A DNA stretch of 64,000 nucleotides from a bacterium. GTDB lineage: Bacteria; Armatimonadota; Fimbriimonadia; Fimbriimonadales; Fimbriimonadaceae. Positions 7,518 through 16,217 of the stretch are shown here, piece by piece. A program made the translations under genes and the position numbers. The notes below the pieces were generated by a model. That model was not told the origin of the DNA. It worked only from the letters and a program-made list of their open reading frames with translations, and did not search any database. The stretch is taken from contig JAIXUN010000002.1 in assembly GCA_027483535.1 (NCBI GenBank), positions 868,001-932,000 on the forward strand. Reading direction: 5' to 3'. Each line of letters opens with the position of its first letter. The first letter of the stretch is position 1.

Positions 7518-7977
7518 GCGAGATTGCCTGGAAGATTCACCAGGAAAAAACGCGGCAACGTTGAAAGGAGAGCAAAGGACGCTGCCGCTAGGCTCCAGTC
7601 ATGCCTTCACCCTTCTCTTTTAACAATTCGAGGGTGCTGGGCGGTTGACTCTTCATGATTATGCGTTCCATCGGTAGACAATGGAAGTCTTTTGAACATG
7701 TTTTATGTAGCGTTTTTGCGTTTCCCTGAATCCGTTGTATCGATTGTTTTATGCAATTGCCTCGATTTGAACCCAGAATTATTCTCGACGATCCTTTCGC
7801 CACTCTGGAACTTTTGGCACGTTGTTCGCGTTGGCATCGGTGATCTGCCCGCGAGATCGGGTCCGCGTAGATGTTCGTTCGTCTAGGCGGCTTTGGTCGA
7901 GTTCTTAACGATTCGTCGAACGACCGAGTAGGCAGGTATAACTTATCCCGAAGTCATTATCAGCAAGGAGGGCCAAA
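7518..7977. other. Intergenic stretch with no recognised gene
   Basis: This 460-bp stretch is more AT-rich in its middle than its neighbours. Short open frames on both strands lack family features, ribosome sites and the local codon pattern. Just after trpF there is a weak CCTGG/CCAGG hairpin (about 7529-7543) followed by A rather than T. A strong ribosome site AAGGAGGG (7965-7972) belongs to the next gene. I see no RNA family here. Confidence 0.5.
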
Positions 7978-8895
7978 TTGGCCGCCGCGATTGAAACCAA
8001 AGATCTAACAAAAACCTATCGAACGAAAGCCGCCGGCAACGTCAACGTGGTTGACAATCTCAGTCTTCACGTTGAGGAAGGCGAGATTTTCGGTTTTCTT
8101 GGTCCGAACGGAGCGGGCAAGACAACCACGATCAAGATGTTGCTTGGCATCATTTCACCGACCTCTGGCGAAGGAACCGTTCTTGGCGAAGAACTGGGGG
8201 ACATGAATGTCCACCACAAGATTTCGTACGTCCCCGAGCGACCGTATTACTACGAGTACATGACGGGCTTCGAAATTTTGAAGTTCTACGGATCCCTGTT
8301 CGGCATTACGGACACGGATCGCATGAACGCTCTTCTCGAGCGCGTGAATCTTCACCGCGACAAATCAAAGACGATTTCGCAGTACTCGAAAGGTATGCAA
8401 CAGCGAATCGGTTTGGCTCAGTCGTTGTTGAACGATCCTAAGTTGCTCTTCTTGGACGAGCCGACGGGTGGTTTGGACCCGATTGCTCACCGAGAGATTC
8501 GAGACCTCATTCTCGGCTTCCGAGATGAAGGACGAACCGTTTTCATTTCCTCGCACGAGTTGAGTGAAGTTGAGCTGATCTGCGACCGTGTTGCGATCAT
8601 CAACTACGGAAAAATTGCTCGACAAGGCAAGCTCACGGAACTGCTCAAGGGCGGACGTGTTGAAATTACCGTTGAGGGCTACTCGGAGCAAGCGTTGAAG
8701 GACATGAATATCCCCGACGCGAAGATTCTGCCCGCAGGCGGAGATCTTCTGTTGGACGCACCGGAAGAGAGCGATATCAACGCTGTTATCGACGCCGTTC
8801 GTGGATCGGGTGCTCGCATCGTGAGCGTCGTCCCGCGAAAGAAGCGACTCGAAGACCTATTTGTGGAGACGGTGAGCGCTCCCAAGGCTGGATAA
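7978..8895 (+). CDS. ABC-2 type transporter, ATP-binding protein
   Basis: A 305-residue ATPase that powers the membrane protein encoded next. Walker A is GPNGAGKTTTIK (about 43-54), the Q-loop region YVPERPYYYEYMT, the signature SKGMQQRIGLAQSLL, Walker B LLFLDEPTGGLDP and the switch His in FISSHELSEVE. A C-terminal extension of about 80 residues follows, as in exporters of the NosF/CcmA-like type. The start is TTG at 7978 with AAGGAGGG 5 nt upstream. It forms an operon with the genes at 8906 and 9701. The substrate is unknown. Confidence 0.9.
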   Translation: MAAAIETKDLTKTYRTKAAGNVNVVDNLSLHVEEGEIFGFLGPNGAGKTTTIKMLLGIISPTSGEGTVLGEELGDMNVHHKISYVPERPYYYEYMTGFEILKFYGSLFGITDTDRMNALLERVNLHRDKSKTISQYSKGMQQRIGLAQSLLNDPKLLFLDEPTGGLDPIAHREIRDLILGFRDEGRTVFISSHELSEVELICDRVAIINYGKIARQGKLTELLKGGRVEITVEGYSEQALKDMNIPDAKILPAGGDLLLDAPEESDINAVIDAVRGSGARIVSVVPRKKRLEDLFVETVSAPKAG

Positions 8896-8905
8896 GAGGA
8901 AGATC

Positions 8906-9694
8906 ATGTTTCGACCCATTTTTGCCATTGCGAATGCCACCGTAGGCGAAGCGATTCGTCGAAAGGTGCTCCTTATTATCTTGTTCATCGCGACGCTCTT
9001 CTTGATCATCGCGCCGAACCTCGGCATGCTTTCAGCACGATCTGAAACGGTCGTTTTGAAGTCGATGATGCTTGGCATCATCCAAATCGCAAGTGCGGTC
9101 ATCGCGATCGTTCTTACGGTTTACATGCTTCCGAACGAAGTTGAGCGACGAACCATTTACACCATCCTGTCCAAGCCGGTCATGCGCTGGCAGTTCTTGG
9201 CGGGCAAGTATCTGGGAGCGGTTCTCGCGCTGGGTCTTATGATGAGCCTGATGGCGGTTGTTATGAGCGCCATGTTCTTGGTCATCAAGCAAAACCCGTC
9301 TGAGGCGATCAAACTCCTCCAAGCGGTTGCCATGTACTTTGTGCAAATGAGCCTGTTGGCTTCGGTCGCCATGTGCATCTCCACCTTCGTTGCCCCGCTG
9401 GTGAACTTCTTCCTTTCCGGAGGTTTGTTCCTGGTTGGTACGGTCTTGAACCCCGTGTTCGACACCATGCAAAAGAGCGGAAGCGGCGCATCTTGGGGCA
9501 AGGGCTTGGCTCAATTGCTCTCGGTGATTCTTCCGAACTTTGCGACCTACAACATTCAGAACCCGCTGATCAACCCGCAACAGCAGATCCAGTCGGAGGC
9601 GTCTTACTACATCAACGCTTTTGGCTACGGTGTCATGTACATCGCCATCATGCTGATCACCGGAATGTTGATCTTCGAGAAGAAGGAGGTTTAA
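8906..9694 (+). CDS. ABC-2 type transporter, permease
   Basis: A 262-residue inner-membrane protein with about six hydrophobic segments, starting 10 bp after the ATPase stop with GAGGAAG before its ATG. The first helix is followed by a loop and EVERRTIYTILSKPVMRWQFLAGKY, a stretch typical of ABC-2/NosY-like permeases. One long loop around residues 175-230 carries Asn/Gln-rich sequence. It pairs with the ATPase upstream to form an exporter or membrane-remodelling complex. Substrate not deducible. Confidence 0.85.
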   Translation: MFRPIFAIANATVGEAIRRKVLLIILFIATLFLIIAPNLGMLSARSETVVLKSMMLGIIQIASAVIAIVLTVYMLPNEVERRTIYTILSKPVMRWQFLAGKYLGAVLALGLMMSLMAVVMSAMFLVIKQNPSEAIKLLQAVAMYFVQMSLLASVAMCISTFVAPLVNFFLSGGLFLVGTVLNPVFDTMQKSGSGASWGKGLAQLLSVILPNFATYNIQNPLINPQQQIQSEASYYINAFGYGVMYIAIMLITGMLIFEKKEV

Positions 9695-9700
9695 GGAATC

Positions 9701-11104
9701 ATGGCGAAGGCAAGCAGCAAGCAAGCTCTCCGCACCAAGTTCTTGGCCGGCCTAGCCGTCTTAGGGCTGGGCCAGGCAGTTCTTCAAACGTCTGTTCTTC
9801 AGCCTTTCTGGTCGAAGAACTACAGCCCGGCGAAGGCAGGAAAAACGGGATCGCTCGTCGATCGATCGCTGTCTCCGGACCAGATGCTCTTTGCACTGGC
9901 TGGATTCCGTGAGCTGATCGCAGGCATCCTTTGGGTCCGCGCAGACTCATTCTTCGACTCTGGAAACTACGACGCGATTCTGCCGATCATCCGGTTGGTC
10001 ACGTTCCTCGACCCGAAGCAGGTAGATGTTTTCTCTACCGGAATCTGGCACATCGCCTATAACTTCACGGACGAGGAGCAACGGTCTGACCGACGGTACA
10101 TCCCACCTGCCATCGCTTTGGCGAAGCAGGGATGCGAGGGTAACCCCGAGACCTACGAAGTCTTCTTTGAAACGGGTTGGCTTTGGTATCACAAGATCGA
10201 CGACGAGTACGACCAAGCGGTGAAGTACATGGAGGAGGCGTACAAGCGCCCCGACATTCAGCCCGCGCGAAAGAACCTTCGATCCGTCGTTCTTCAGCGT
10301 GCAGGTCGCGTTGAAGATGGAATGGAGAACTACTACACCCTTCTTGAAGATGCTCAAAAGGTATTCGACAAGAACCCAGATGTTTTCCAATCTCGGCAAA
10401 ACCGAGACGCCATTGTTGGCAACCTCGATACGATGATCGTTCGAATGGTGCAACGAGGATTCATGGCGGGCAAAGAGGGTCGACCTCTGAACGCCTACGA
10501 TGTCTTCCCGCCGTTCGATACCGGTTTCAGCGTCAAGGTTTCGGTTCTGCAGCCTCGTGTTGTACGGTTTGAAGGAACCTGGAACGTTCTTCCGGTTGGT
10601 TCGCGCATTCGCTGCGTGATCAAAGATGCCGATTGGGACGTCTTCAGCAAGTATCCGGCCCAAATGAACTGGGAGTTCTCGGATGACGTTAACTTGGAGC
10701 CACCGCGCGACAAGACGTTCATGCAGGAGCAGCTCTTCGTTCGAAACCGTCGTTTCGACAAGACGGTGGATATGTCTCGCGACCCAACCATGTACCCCTT
10801 CCGGTCGAAGCGATACTTGGTCGAGTTCTACTACAACCCCCGTTCGGCACCTCCTCACATCCAAGACAAGTTCTCTTGGAATGGCGAAGGTCTGGCGGAC
10901 AAGAACTTCACGAATACCGAGATTCGACCCGGAACCCGAGTGTTCTACACCTACCTAGAACTGGACAAGGATCAACTCCTTCGAAAGGGCGAGTGGCAAG
11001 AAAAGACTCCGGTCACGAAAACGAAGAACTACGTGGAAGTCGAGCGAACGTACATCAAGGGTGATCAAATCCTTCAGATTCCGTCGCTCCGATCCGGCGG
11101 CTAG
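9701..11104 (+). CDS. Membrane-anchored helical-repeat (TPR-like) protein of unknown function
   Basis: A 467-residue protein starting 6 bp after the permease. One N-terminal hydrophobic segment (about 13-35) would anchor it in the membrane. Residues of roughly 70-230 are helical and repeat-like (pairs such as YEVFFETGWLWYHKIDDEYDQAVKYM), followed by a region rich in Arg, Phe, Tyr and Asp that looks beta-rich. No enzyme motif is visible. Close spacing with the ABC-2 genes implies a shared task, for example a partner that holds or delivers the exported substrate; this is inference. Confidence 0.75.
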   Translation: MAKASSKQALRTKFLAGLAVLGLGQAVLQTSVLQPFWSKNYSPAKAGKTGSLVDRSLSPDQMLFALAGFRELIAGILWVRADSFFDSGNYDAILPIIRLVTFLDPKQVDVFSTGIWHIAYNFTDEEQRSDRRYIPPAIALAKQGCEGNPETYEVFFETGWLWYHKIDDEYDQAVKYMEEAYKRPDIQPARKNLRSVVLQRAGRVEDGMENYYTLLEDAQKVFDKNPDVFQSRQNRDAIVGNLDTMIVRMVQRGFMAGKEGRPLNAYDVFPPFDTGFSVKVSVLQPRVVRFEGTWNVLPVGSRIRCVIKDADWDVFSKYPAQMNWEFSDDVNLEPPRDKTFMQEQLFVRNRRFDKTVDMSRDPTMYPFRSKRYLVEFYYNPRSAPPHIQDKFSWNGEGLADKNFTNTEIRPGTRVFYTYLELDKDQLLRKGEWQEKTPVTKTKNYVEVERTYIKGDQILQIPSLRSGG

Positions 11105-11124
11105 GTTCTCCGAGAATCAGCCCA

Positions 11125-11166
11125 AAAGCGCCTTCGGTCTTACAGATCGAGGGCGCTTTCTCTTTC
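11125..11166 (+). terminator. Terminator after the ABC exporter operon
   Basis: AAAGCGCC (11125-11132) pairs with GGCGCTTT (11152-11159) around a loop that itself pairs partly, followed by a T-rich tail. It ends the 7978-11104 operon. Confidence 0.75.
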
Positions 11167-11188
11167 AATTTGAGTGCCCATAAGGTGC

Positions 11189-11194
11189 TACAAT
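11189..11194 (+). promoter_or_regulatory. -10 box of the SRP RNA gene
   Basis: TACAAT lies 5-7 nt before the first paired base of the SRP RNA. No clear -35 match was found at 16-18 bp. Confidence 0.5.
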
Positions 11195-11198
11195 GAAC

Positions 11199-11297
11199 AG
11201 CCGGGACTTGCGCGGCAGCAGGTCGGTGAACCCCGCCAGGGCCGGAAGGCAGCAACGGTAAGTCGATTCTCTGGGCGACGTGATCATCCCGGTTTTC
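11199..11297 (+). ncRNA. ffs: Signal recognition particle RNA, small bacterial type (4.5S)
   Basis: This RNA scaffolds the Ffh protein and targets nascent membrane proteins. The apical domain is clearly present: GTCGGTGAACC, then CGCCAGGGCCGGAAGGCAG with the GGAA tetraloop, then CAACGGTAAGTCG, which together make the Ffh-binding helix 8. The outer ends GCCGGGA (about 11200) and TCCCGG (11287-11292) pair to close one long hairpin of about 100 nt. There is no Alu domain. Its place just upstream of dnaX is common in bacteria. Exact ends are approximate. Confidence 0.93.
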
Positions 11298-11340
11298 CCG
11301 TTTCAACCCCTGTCCTTTGGACATTCTTCAAGGCGTATCC

Positions 11341-12900
11341 GTGGCTCAACTTGCTCTCTACCGCAAATATCGCAGCCAGACTTTTGAAGATCTGATCGGG
11401 CAAGACCACGTAGTCAAAACTCTCCAATCGGCCATTTCTTCCGGTCGAATGGCGCAGGCGTATCTGTTCACGGGTCCCCGAGGAACGGGAAAAACTTCCT
11501 CCGCACGTCTTCTCGCGAAGTGTCTGAACTGCGACCACGGTCCCACGCCGACACCTTGCAACGAATGCGAGCAGTGCATCGCGATCACCAACGGCAGCCA
11601 CGTTGACGTCAACGAAATCGACGCCGCCAGCGAATCGGGTGTCGATAACGTCCGGGACACGATCATCGAACAGACTCAGTACCTACCCATGATGGGCAAG
11701 TACAAGGTGTTCATCATTGACGAAGTCCACGACCTGAGCGCCAAAGCCTTTGACGCTCTTCTCAAGACGATCGAGGAACCCCCGGCTCACCTGGTCTTCA
11801 TCCTGGCAACGACGGAATACAACAAGGTTCCCCCGACCATCCGGTCGCGCTGCCAAAAGTTCGAGTTCCACCGAGCGACTCTTCAGAACCTGGTCGACCG
11901 TTTGACTTATGTTGTCGGTGAAGAAGGGGCGAATGCGGAACCTCAGGCGATTGCCGCGATCGCTCGCATGGCGGATGGCGGTTATCGAGACGCGCTGACC
12001 CTTCTGGAGCAGGCTCTGCTGGTTTCGGGTGGGAGCATCGACCTGCAAACGGTTTACGATCAACTTGGCTTGGTGACCGAGGAATCGGTAGACAAGTTGC
12101 TGGTTGCCATTCAGACGGGGAACGTCGGTGGTTTGGTCACCTTGCTCGACGAGATTGGTCGGCTTGGACGCGACCCAAGATCGATCTTGGAATCGCTCCT
12201 TCATCGCCTCGGAGATCTCACGCGCGCCGTTTACGAAGTCAGCGCCGATTCCAAGGATGCCGCTCGCGAGGCGAGCATGCACGACATTGCAGTGCGCCTG
12301 GGTCGAGAGTTTATTGTGGGCATTCGGGCGGAACTGAGCGAAGCGCACAAGGTTATTCGCGACATCAGCCTTCCGAAGTTGTGGCTGGAATCTGAACTGG
12401 TCCGCCTTGCGACAGTTGGGCTTCGAGCGAGTGCATCCGCACACGCGGCACCTGCTGCCGCATCGACCGGGAATCGAAGGTACGAAGAGCCGATTTCGGC
12501 GAAAGCGGCGGTTGCGGCACCTACTCAAACTGCCCCAGTCCAAACGCCCACTGCTCAAACGCCCGCTGCGCAAACTCCCGCCGCCCATGCCGAGCCTGCA
12601 CAAGCAGCAGCCCCGGTCCAAGCCGCGGTCCATGCGGGTGATATCTGGCAAAAGGTGTTCGCCCAAATCCCAGACAAAACTCCTTCGGGCGGAAACACCC
12701 CCATCAAGCTCAAATTGGCAAGCGCGTATTTGCTGGAGGACACGGGTAGCGAGATCGTGGTGGGCATCCCTCAACAGATGGCATTCGAGTGGTTGATGGA
12801 AGACCCTCGCAAAGCGGGCTACCTCCAAAAAATTCTCGGCGAACTTGGTCGTGGCGATGCACAGCTTCGCTTCGAGCTAAAAAAAAAACTGAGTTCGTAG
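11341..12900 (+). CDS. dnaX: DNA polymerase III subunit gamma/tau (short, zero-frame product)
   Basis: The clamp-loader ATPase. The start is GTG 11341, giving MAQLALYRKYRSQTFEDLIG with AAGG 7 nt upstream; this is the usual DnaX N-terminus. Walker A GPRGTGKT is at about 45-52, a zinc module C-x8-CxxCxxC follows, then DEVHDLSAKAFDALLKTIEEPP (Walker B) and the arginine-finger region TIRSRCQKF. A Pro/Ala/Gln-rich linker (about 380-430) leads to a C-terminal domain. The zero frame stops at 12900 after LKKKLSS, just past ten consecutive A, giving 519 residues. A -1 shift there yields about 565 residues. It forms an operon with ybaB and recR. Confidence 0.95.
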   Translation: MAQLALYRKYRSQTFEDLIGQDHVVKTLQSAISSGRMAQAYLFTGPRGTGKTSSARLLAKCLNCDHGPTPTPCNECEQCIAITNGSHVDVNEIDAASESGVDNVRDTIIEQTQYLPMMGKYKVFIIDEVHDLSAKAFDALLKTIEEPPAHLVFILATTEYNKVPPTIRSRCQKFEFHRATLQNLVDRLTYVVGEEGANAEPQAIAAIARMADGGYRDALTLLEQALLVSGGSIDLQTVYDQLGLVTEESVDKLLVAIQTGNVGGLVTLLDEIGRLGRDPRSILESLLHRLGDLTRAVYEVSADSKDAAREASMHDIAVRLGREFIVGIRAELSEAHKVIRDISLPKLWLESELVRLATVGLRASASAHAAPAAASTGNRRYEEPISAKAAVAAPTQTAPVQTPTAQTPAAQTPAAHAEPAQAAAPVQAAVHAGDIWQKVFAQIPDKTPSGGNTPIKLKLASAYLLEDTGSEIVVGIPQQMAFEWLMEDPRKAGYLQKILGELGRGDAQLRFELKKKLSS

Positions 12901-13037
12901 TCGCTGAATCAGAAGCGGTAGAATTGCCCGTAGACGGTGCTCGTCTTGAAAAGCTCATTCGAGAAGTGTTCGGGATCGATCCTGAACCCAGTGCGGATGG
13001 GATGAAGGCACCGATGAAAGAGGATAACGACGGATGA
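12879..13037 (+). other. dnaX: dnaX A10 slippage site and -1 frame extension (tau-type C-terminus)
   Basis: Ten A residues occupy 12879-12888, read in zero frame as the third base of CTA plus three Lys codons, with a stop only four codons later. Shifting -1 (or adding one A in the mRNA) continues in frame for 49 codons from 12888 to 13034, with TGA at 13035-13037. The extension contains VDGARLEKLIREVFGIDPEP, which resembles the natural end of DnaX proteins. Its stop overlaps the ybaB ATG as ATGA, as expected for a coupled operon. A short hairpin (12889-12896 with 12906-12912, one bulged G) follows the run. In E. coli, ribosomal frameshifting, and in Thermus, transcriptional slippage, make two DnaX forms at A-runs. 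Confidence 0.75.
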
Positions 13038-13372
13038 AACTTCCCAAGGGATTTGGTGGCGGCGGCGGACTCGGCGACATGATGTCTTCGATGCAAGGCG
13101 CAATGGCCCGAGCTCAGAACCTAGAACAAGAACTCGAAAAAGAAGAGTTCGTGATCGACAAGGGCCCGGTTAAGGCAACCTTCGACGGAGTCGGTCGCAT
13201 CAAGAAAGTTTCCATCGACAAGTCGGTGGTCGATCCCGAAGATGTCGAAGCGCTTGAGGACCTGATCGCAGGCGCCATGCGCGACGGATTTGAAAAGGCG
13301 GTTGAAATCCGCAACGACAAGATGGCCGAGATTCTTCCGAACCTTCCGAAGATTCCCGGTCTGACCATGTAA
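13034..13372 (+). CDS. ybaB: YbaB/EbfC family nucleoid-associated protein
   Basis: A 112-residue DNA-binding protein of the small YbaB/EbfC family, usually coded between dnaX and recR as here. The N-terminus is Gly-rich and then helical (MMSSMQGAMARAQNLEQELEKEE). The core VKATFDGVGRIKKVSIDKSVVDPEDVEALEDL is the family signature, ending with a C-terminal helix and MPGL-like residues (IPGLTM). The ATG overlaps the stop of the frameshifted dnaX product. It likely binds DNA as a dimer; a role in recombination or chromosome structure is family knowledge. Confidence 0.93.
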   Translation: MKLPKGFGGGGGLGDMMSSMQGAMARAQNLEQELEKEEFVIDKGPVKATFDGVGRIKKVSIDKSVVDPEDVEALEDLIAGAMRDGFEKAVEIRNDKMAEILPNLPKIPGLTM

Positions 13373-13386
13373 ACCAAGGGCGAACG

Positions 13387-13983
13387 TTGCTCTTTGCAAA
13401 GCCGCTGGCCGAACTGATTGCCGAACTGGAGAAACTCCCAGGTGTCGGTCCTAAGTCTGCCCAGCGGCTTGCTTATTATCTGCTCGGCGTTCCCGATCAC
13501 GAAGCCAAAAGACTTGCCTCCGCCATTATCGAGGCGAAAGAGAAGCTTCGCTTCTGCACCGTTTGCGAGAACGTGACCGACAGGGAAGTGTGCGAGATCT
13601 GCGCCGACCCCCGGCGATCTGCCCAAACCATTTGCGTGGTCGCCGAACCGAGGGACGTGGTCGCGATGGAGCGCATCAACGAGTACAGGGGCTTCTACCA
13701 CGTGCTCCACGGTCTGCTTTCTCCCATGGATGGCGTAGGACCGGAGCGACTACGGATTAAATCTTTGCTCGCACGAATTGGGCTCGATGAAACGAGCGAA
13801 CTGATTCTCGCCACCAACGCCACCATCGAAGGCGACGCGACATCGCTGTACCTGGCGAAGCTGGTGAAGCCGCTTGGCGTAAAGGTCACCCGCCTCGCTC
13901 ACGGTATGCCCATCGGTGGGGAACTAGACTACGCGGACTCGGCGACTTTGCTCTCGGCCCTCGAGTATCGCCGAGAACTCTAA
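13387..13983 (+). CDS. recR: Recombination protein RecR
   Basis: A 198-residue RecR, the usual length. It acts with RecF/RecO to load RecA at gaps. Visible parts are the helix-hairpin-helix LEKLPGVGPKSAQRLAYYLL, a C4 zinc finger (CTVCENVTDREVCEIC), and a Toprim domain with VVAEPRDVVAMERINEYRGFYHVLHG and LATNATIEGDATSLYLAKL. The start is TTG 13387 with AAGGG 6 nt upstream. It lies 14 bp after ybaB and closes the dnaX-ybaB-recR unit. Confidence 0.96.
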   Translation: MLFAKPLAELIAELEKLPGVGPKSAQRLAYYLLGVPDHEAKRLASAIIEAKEKLRFCTVCENVTDREVCEICADPRRSAQTICVVAEPRDVVAMERINEYRGFYHVLHGLLSPMDGVGPERLRIKSLLARIGLDETSELILATNATIEGDATSLYLAKLVKPLGVKVTRLAHGMPIGGELDYADSATLLSALEYRREL

Positions 13984-13999
13984 GCAGCCGAAGGCGGCT

Positions 14000-14770
14000 T
14001 CAATGGGTTCGCGGAACGAGCGCTGTTTCTAGGCTCTCCAGAGCGGTCTGATCGGTCCAGTTCACCGAGATCGGAGTGACGCTCACGAAGCCGTCCATGA
14101 CCGATCGGACGTCGGTGTTCTCATCATTGGTTTTCATCACCACCGCTCCGCCCTGCCAGTAGTAGGCCCGACCCCAGGGGTCTTCGCGACGCTCCACCCG
14201 ATCTTTGTACACGCGCTTACCCATCGGCACCACGCGGGTACCTCGAAGCTCGTTGTAGTCGATGGACGGGACGTTGATGTTCAGGAAGCCGAGTTCGGGT
14301 TGTTGAAAGGCGAGGAGACAAGAGAAGTTCTCATCCAGCCACCGCTCGGCGGTCTCCCAGCGAGGCGGTGCTTCCAGAACGAAGGTGGCAAGACTCACGG
14401 AGATGGCGGGAATACCGTTGATCGCTCCTTCCATGGCTCCGGCGACTGTTCCCGAGTACGTGATATCGAACCCAAGATTGGGCCCCGCGTTCACGCCCGA
14501 AAGCACCAAGTCGCACCCGTCGGGATAGGCAATGGTGAGCCCCACGTTAACACAGTCCACCGGAACACCATTCACCGCATATGCCGGGCAGCCTTCCACT
14601 TCGGATTCATGCACTCGCAGAGGATCGCGAAGGGTCATCGCGTGACCACAAGCCGATCGCTCCCGATCCGGGGCGCAGATGACCGGATTGCCGTACTTCT
14701 TTGCCACGCGGGCAAGAACTCGAATGCCAGGAGCATTCACACCGTCATCGTTGGTGATTAAGATGCGCAT
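14000..14770 (-). CDS. surE: 5'/3'-nucleotidase SurE
   Basis: A 256-residue metal-dependent nucleotidase/polyphosphatase acting on nucleoside monophosphates. The N-terminus MRILITNDDGVNAPGI holds the metal-binding Asp pair, then CAPDRERSACGHAMTL, a Ser for the metal in SGVNAGPNLGFDITYSGTVAGAMEG, and GIPAISVS. AAGGA precedes the ATG. It follows homoserine dehydrogenase by 12 bp on the same strand and is probably cotranscribed with it. Convergent with recR, with only 16 bp between stops. Confidence 0.95.
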   Translation of the reverse strand: MRILITNDDGVNAPGIRVLARVAKKYGNPVICAPDRERSACGHAMTLRDPLRVHESEVEGCPAYAVNGVPVDCVNVGLTIAYPDGCDLVLSGVNAGPNLGFDITYSGTVAGAMEGAINGIPAISVSLATFVLEAPPRWETAERWLDENFSCLLAFQQPELGFLNINVPSIDYNELRGTRVVPMGKRVYKDRVERREDPWGRAYYWQGGAVVMKTNDENTDVRSVMDGFVSVTPISVNWTDQTALESLETALVPRTH

Positions 14771-14782
14771 TGTTCGGAATCC

Positions 14783-16090
14783 TTACAAAACATTGCTCTC
14801 AACACGGATGAGTGCGGCCACATCGGTGACCATTGGCATCTTGCTCACCGAATCGAGCGCGTCTCGCAAAGACCGCTCCTTGCACGAGTGCGTCAAGAAG
14901 ACAATCTCGCCGCGTTGGGTGGTATCGCCTGCAACCTCGGGCAGCGTTCGCATCTGCATCTCAGCAAGAGAAATCTCGTGGGCGCCCATCACCGTGGCGA
15001 TCTCACCCAGTGCCCGTGGTCGGTCAAGGACTCGTAGTCGCAGGTAGAACGCAGACTCCAGATCGTCCATATTGACCGTCTTCATGCCCTCGTCGTAGGG
15101 GATTGCCGAACCATTGCCGCCCATGAAAATGTTGCGACCAACGTCCACCAAGTCACCGACAACCGCAGAGGCAGTCGGGTGAGAACCCGCTCCTCGACCA
15201 GAGAACATGAGGTCGCCCACAAAGTCTCCCTGTAGCCAGAGCGCGTTGTAAACATCCATCACGCTCGCCAGCGGATGCGTCCTTGGAATCATGGTTGGAT
15301 GCACTCGAACCCGAACGATATCGTGAGCGACGGCGTCGACAATTCCAAGCAGTTTGATTCGGTAACCGAACGAATCGGCGTACTCCATGTCGAGCTTGGA
15401 AACCTTGGTGATGCCCTCTCGATGGACGGTATCGATAGGGACCTGCTTGCCAAATGCGATGCTGGCGAGGATGGAAATCTTGTATGCCGTATCAAAGCCC
15501 TCGACGTCGTTAGTGGGGTCGGCTTCGGCGTATCCGTGGGCCTGGGCTTCGGCGAGAGCATCGGAGAAGTCAGATCCCTTCTGCTCCATTTGGGTGAGGA
15601 TGTAGTTGGTGGTCCCGTTCAGGATTCCCATCATCTGAATGACATCGTTGCCTGCCAACTGGTGCTTCAGTGGCTGGACAATGGGAATGCCTCCTCCCAC
15701 CGCGGCTTCGTAGTGAAGGTCCAAGCCCTTGGACTTGGCAAGGTGCACGAGGCGAGAGCCGTGCTTGGCGATCAGCTCCTTATTGGCGGTGACCACGTGT
15801 TTTCCGTTGAGCAACGCTTGCTCCACCAGAGACGCGGCCGGGTCGACTCCACCCATCAGTTCCAGAATCACGTCGATGTTTGGATCGTTGATGATGGACT
15901 GAAGGTCGGTGGTGAAAAGATCAGAGTCGGCGGAGCGGGGCTTCGACGTATCGCGAATACCAATGCGGACTATTTCCACCTGAAGGCCGATCTTTCTGGT
16001 GATCGCTTCTCGGTTGTCGTTGAGCATTCCGTAAACGCCCGTACCAACCGTTCCAAAGCCCAATAATCCAATTCGAACCGTCTTCGCCAT
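14783..16090 (-). CDS. hom: Homoserine dehydrogenase
   Basis: Reduces aspartate semialdehyde to homoserine, the branch point toward threonine and methionine. The 435-residue protein has a Rossmann start IGLLGFGTVGTGVYGML, a catalytic region NGTTNYILTQME, the family signature DPTNDVEGFDTAYKISILASIAFG, and a C-terminal ACT domain (YLRLRVLDRPRALGEIATVM) where an end-product amino acid would bind. The ATG has no Shine-Dalgarno but a TAATCT box 7 nt upstream. surE follows in the same unit. Confidence 0.96.
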   Translation of the reverse strand: MAKTVRIGLLGFGTVGTGVYGMLNDNREAITRKIGLQVEIVRIGIRDTSKPRSADSDLFTTDLQSIINDPNIDVILELMGGVDPAASLVEQALLNGKHVVTANKELIAKHGSRLVHLAKSKGLDLHYEAAVGGGIPIVQPLKHQLAGNDVIQMMGILNGTTNYILTQMEQKGSDFSDALAEAQAHGYAEADPTNDVEGFDTAYKISILASIAFGKQVPIDTVHREGITKVSKLDMEYADSFGYRIKLLGIVDAVAHDIVRVRVHPTMIPRTHPLASVMDVYNALWLQGDFVGDLMFSGRGAGSHPTASAVVGDLVDVGRNIFMGGNGSAIPYDEGMKTVNMDDLESAFYLRLRVLDRPRALGEIATVMGAHEISLAEMQMRTLPEVAGDTTQRGEIVFLTHSCKERSLRDALDSVSKMPMVTDVAALIRVESNVL

Positions 16091-16097
16091 CGCGTCT

Positions 16098-16103
16098 AGA
16101 TTA
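16098..16103 (-). promoter_or_regulatory. TANNNT box 7 nt before hom start
   Basis: On the minus strand TAATCT ends 7 nt before the hom ATG and no ribosome site is present, the arrangement of a leaderless promoter. Confidence 0.4.
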
Positions 16104-16217
16104 TGGTTGAAGCCTTATTGAACGAGTGAGGCGAGCAAAGATTCCGATCTTTTTTCTCGATTTTGTGAAATCGCTCGGAACGAGTCTGCAGCGGAACGTG
16201 TAAAGTTCGATGATCAC

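Noticed and set aside
7588-7886. Two short opposing frames (71 and 64 codons) after trpF
   Set aside because: No ribosome site, no family, and codon use unlike neighbouring genes.
12898-12900. dnaX as a broken gene (stop after the A-run)
   Set aside because: The -1 frame continues sensibly into an ATGA junction with ybaB, and A-run recoding in dnaX is well known, so recoding is the better reading; a homopolymer error remains possible.
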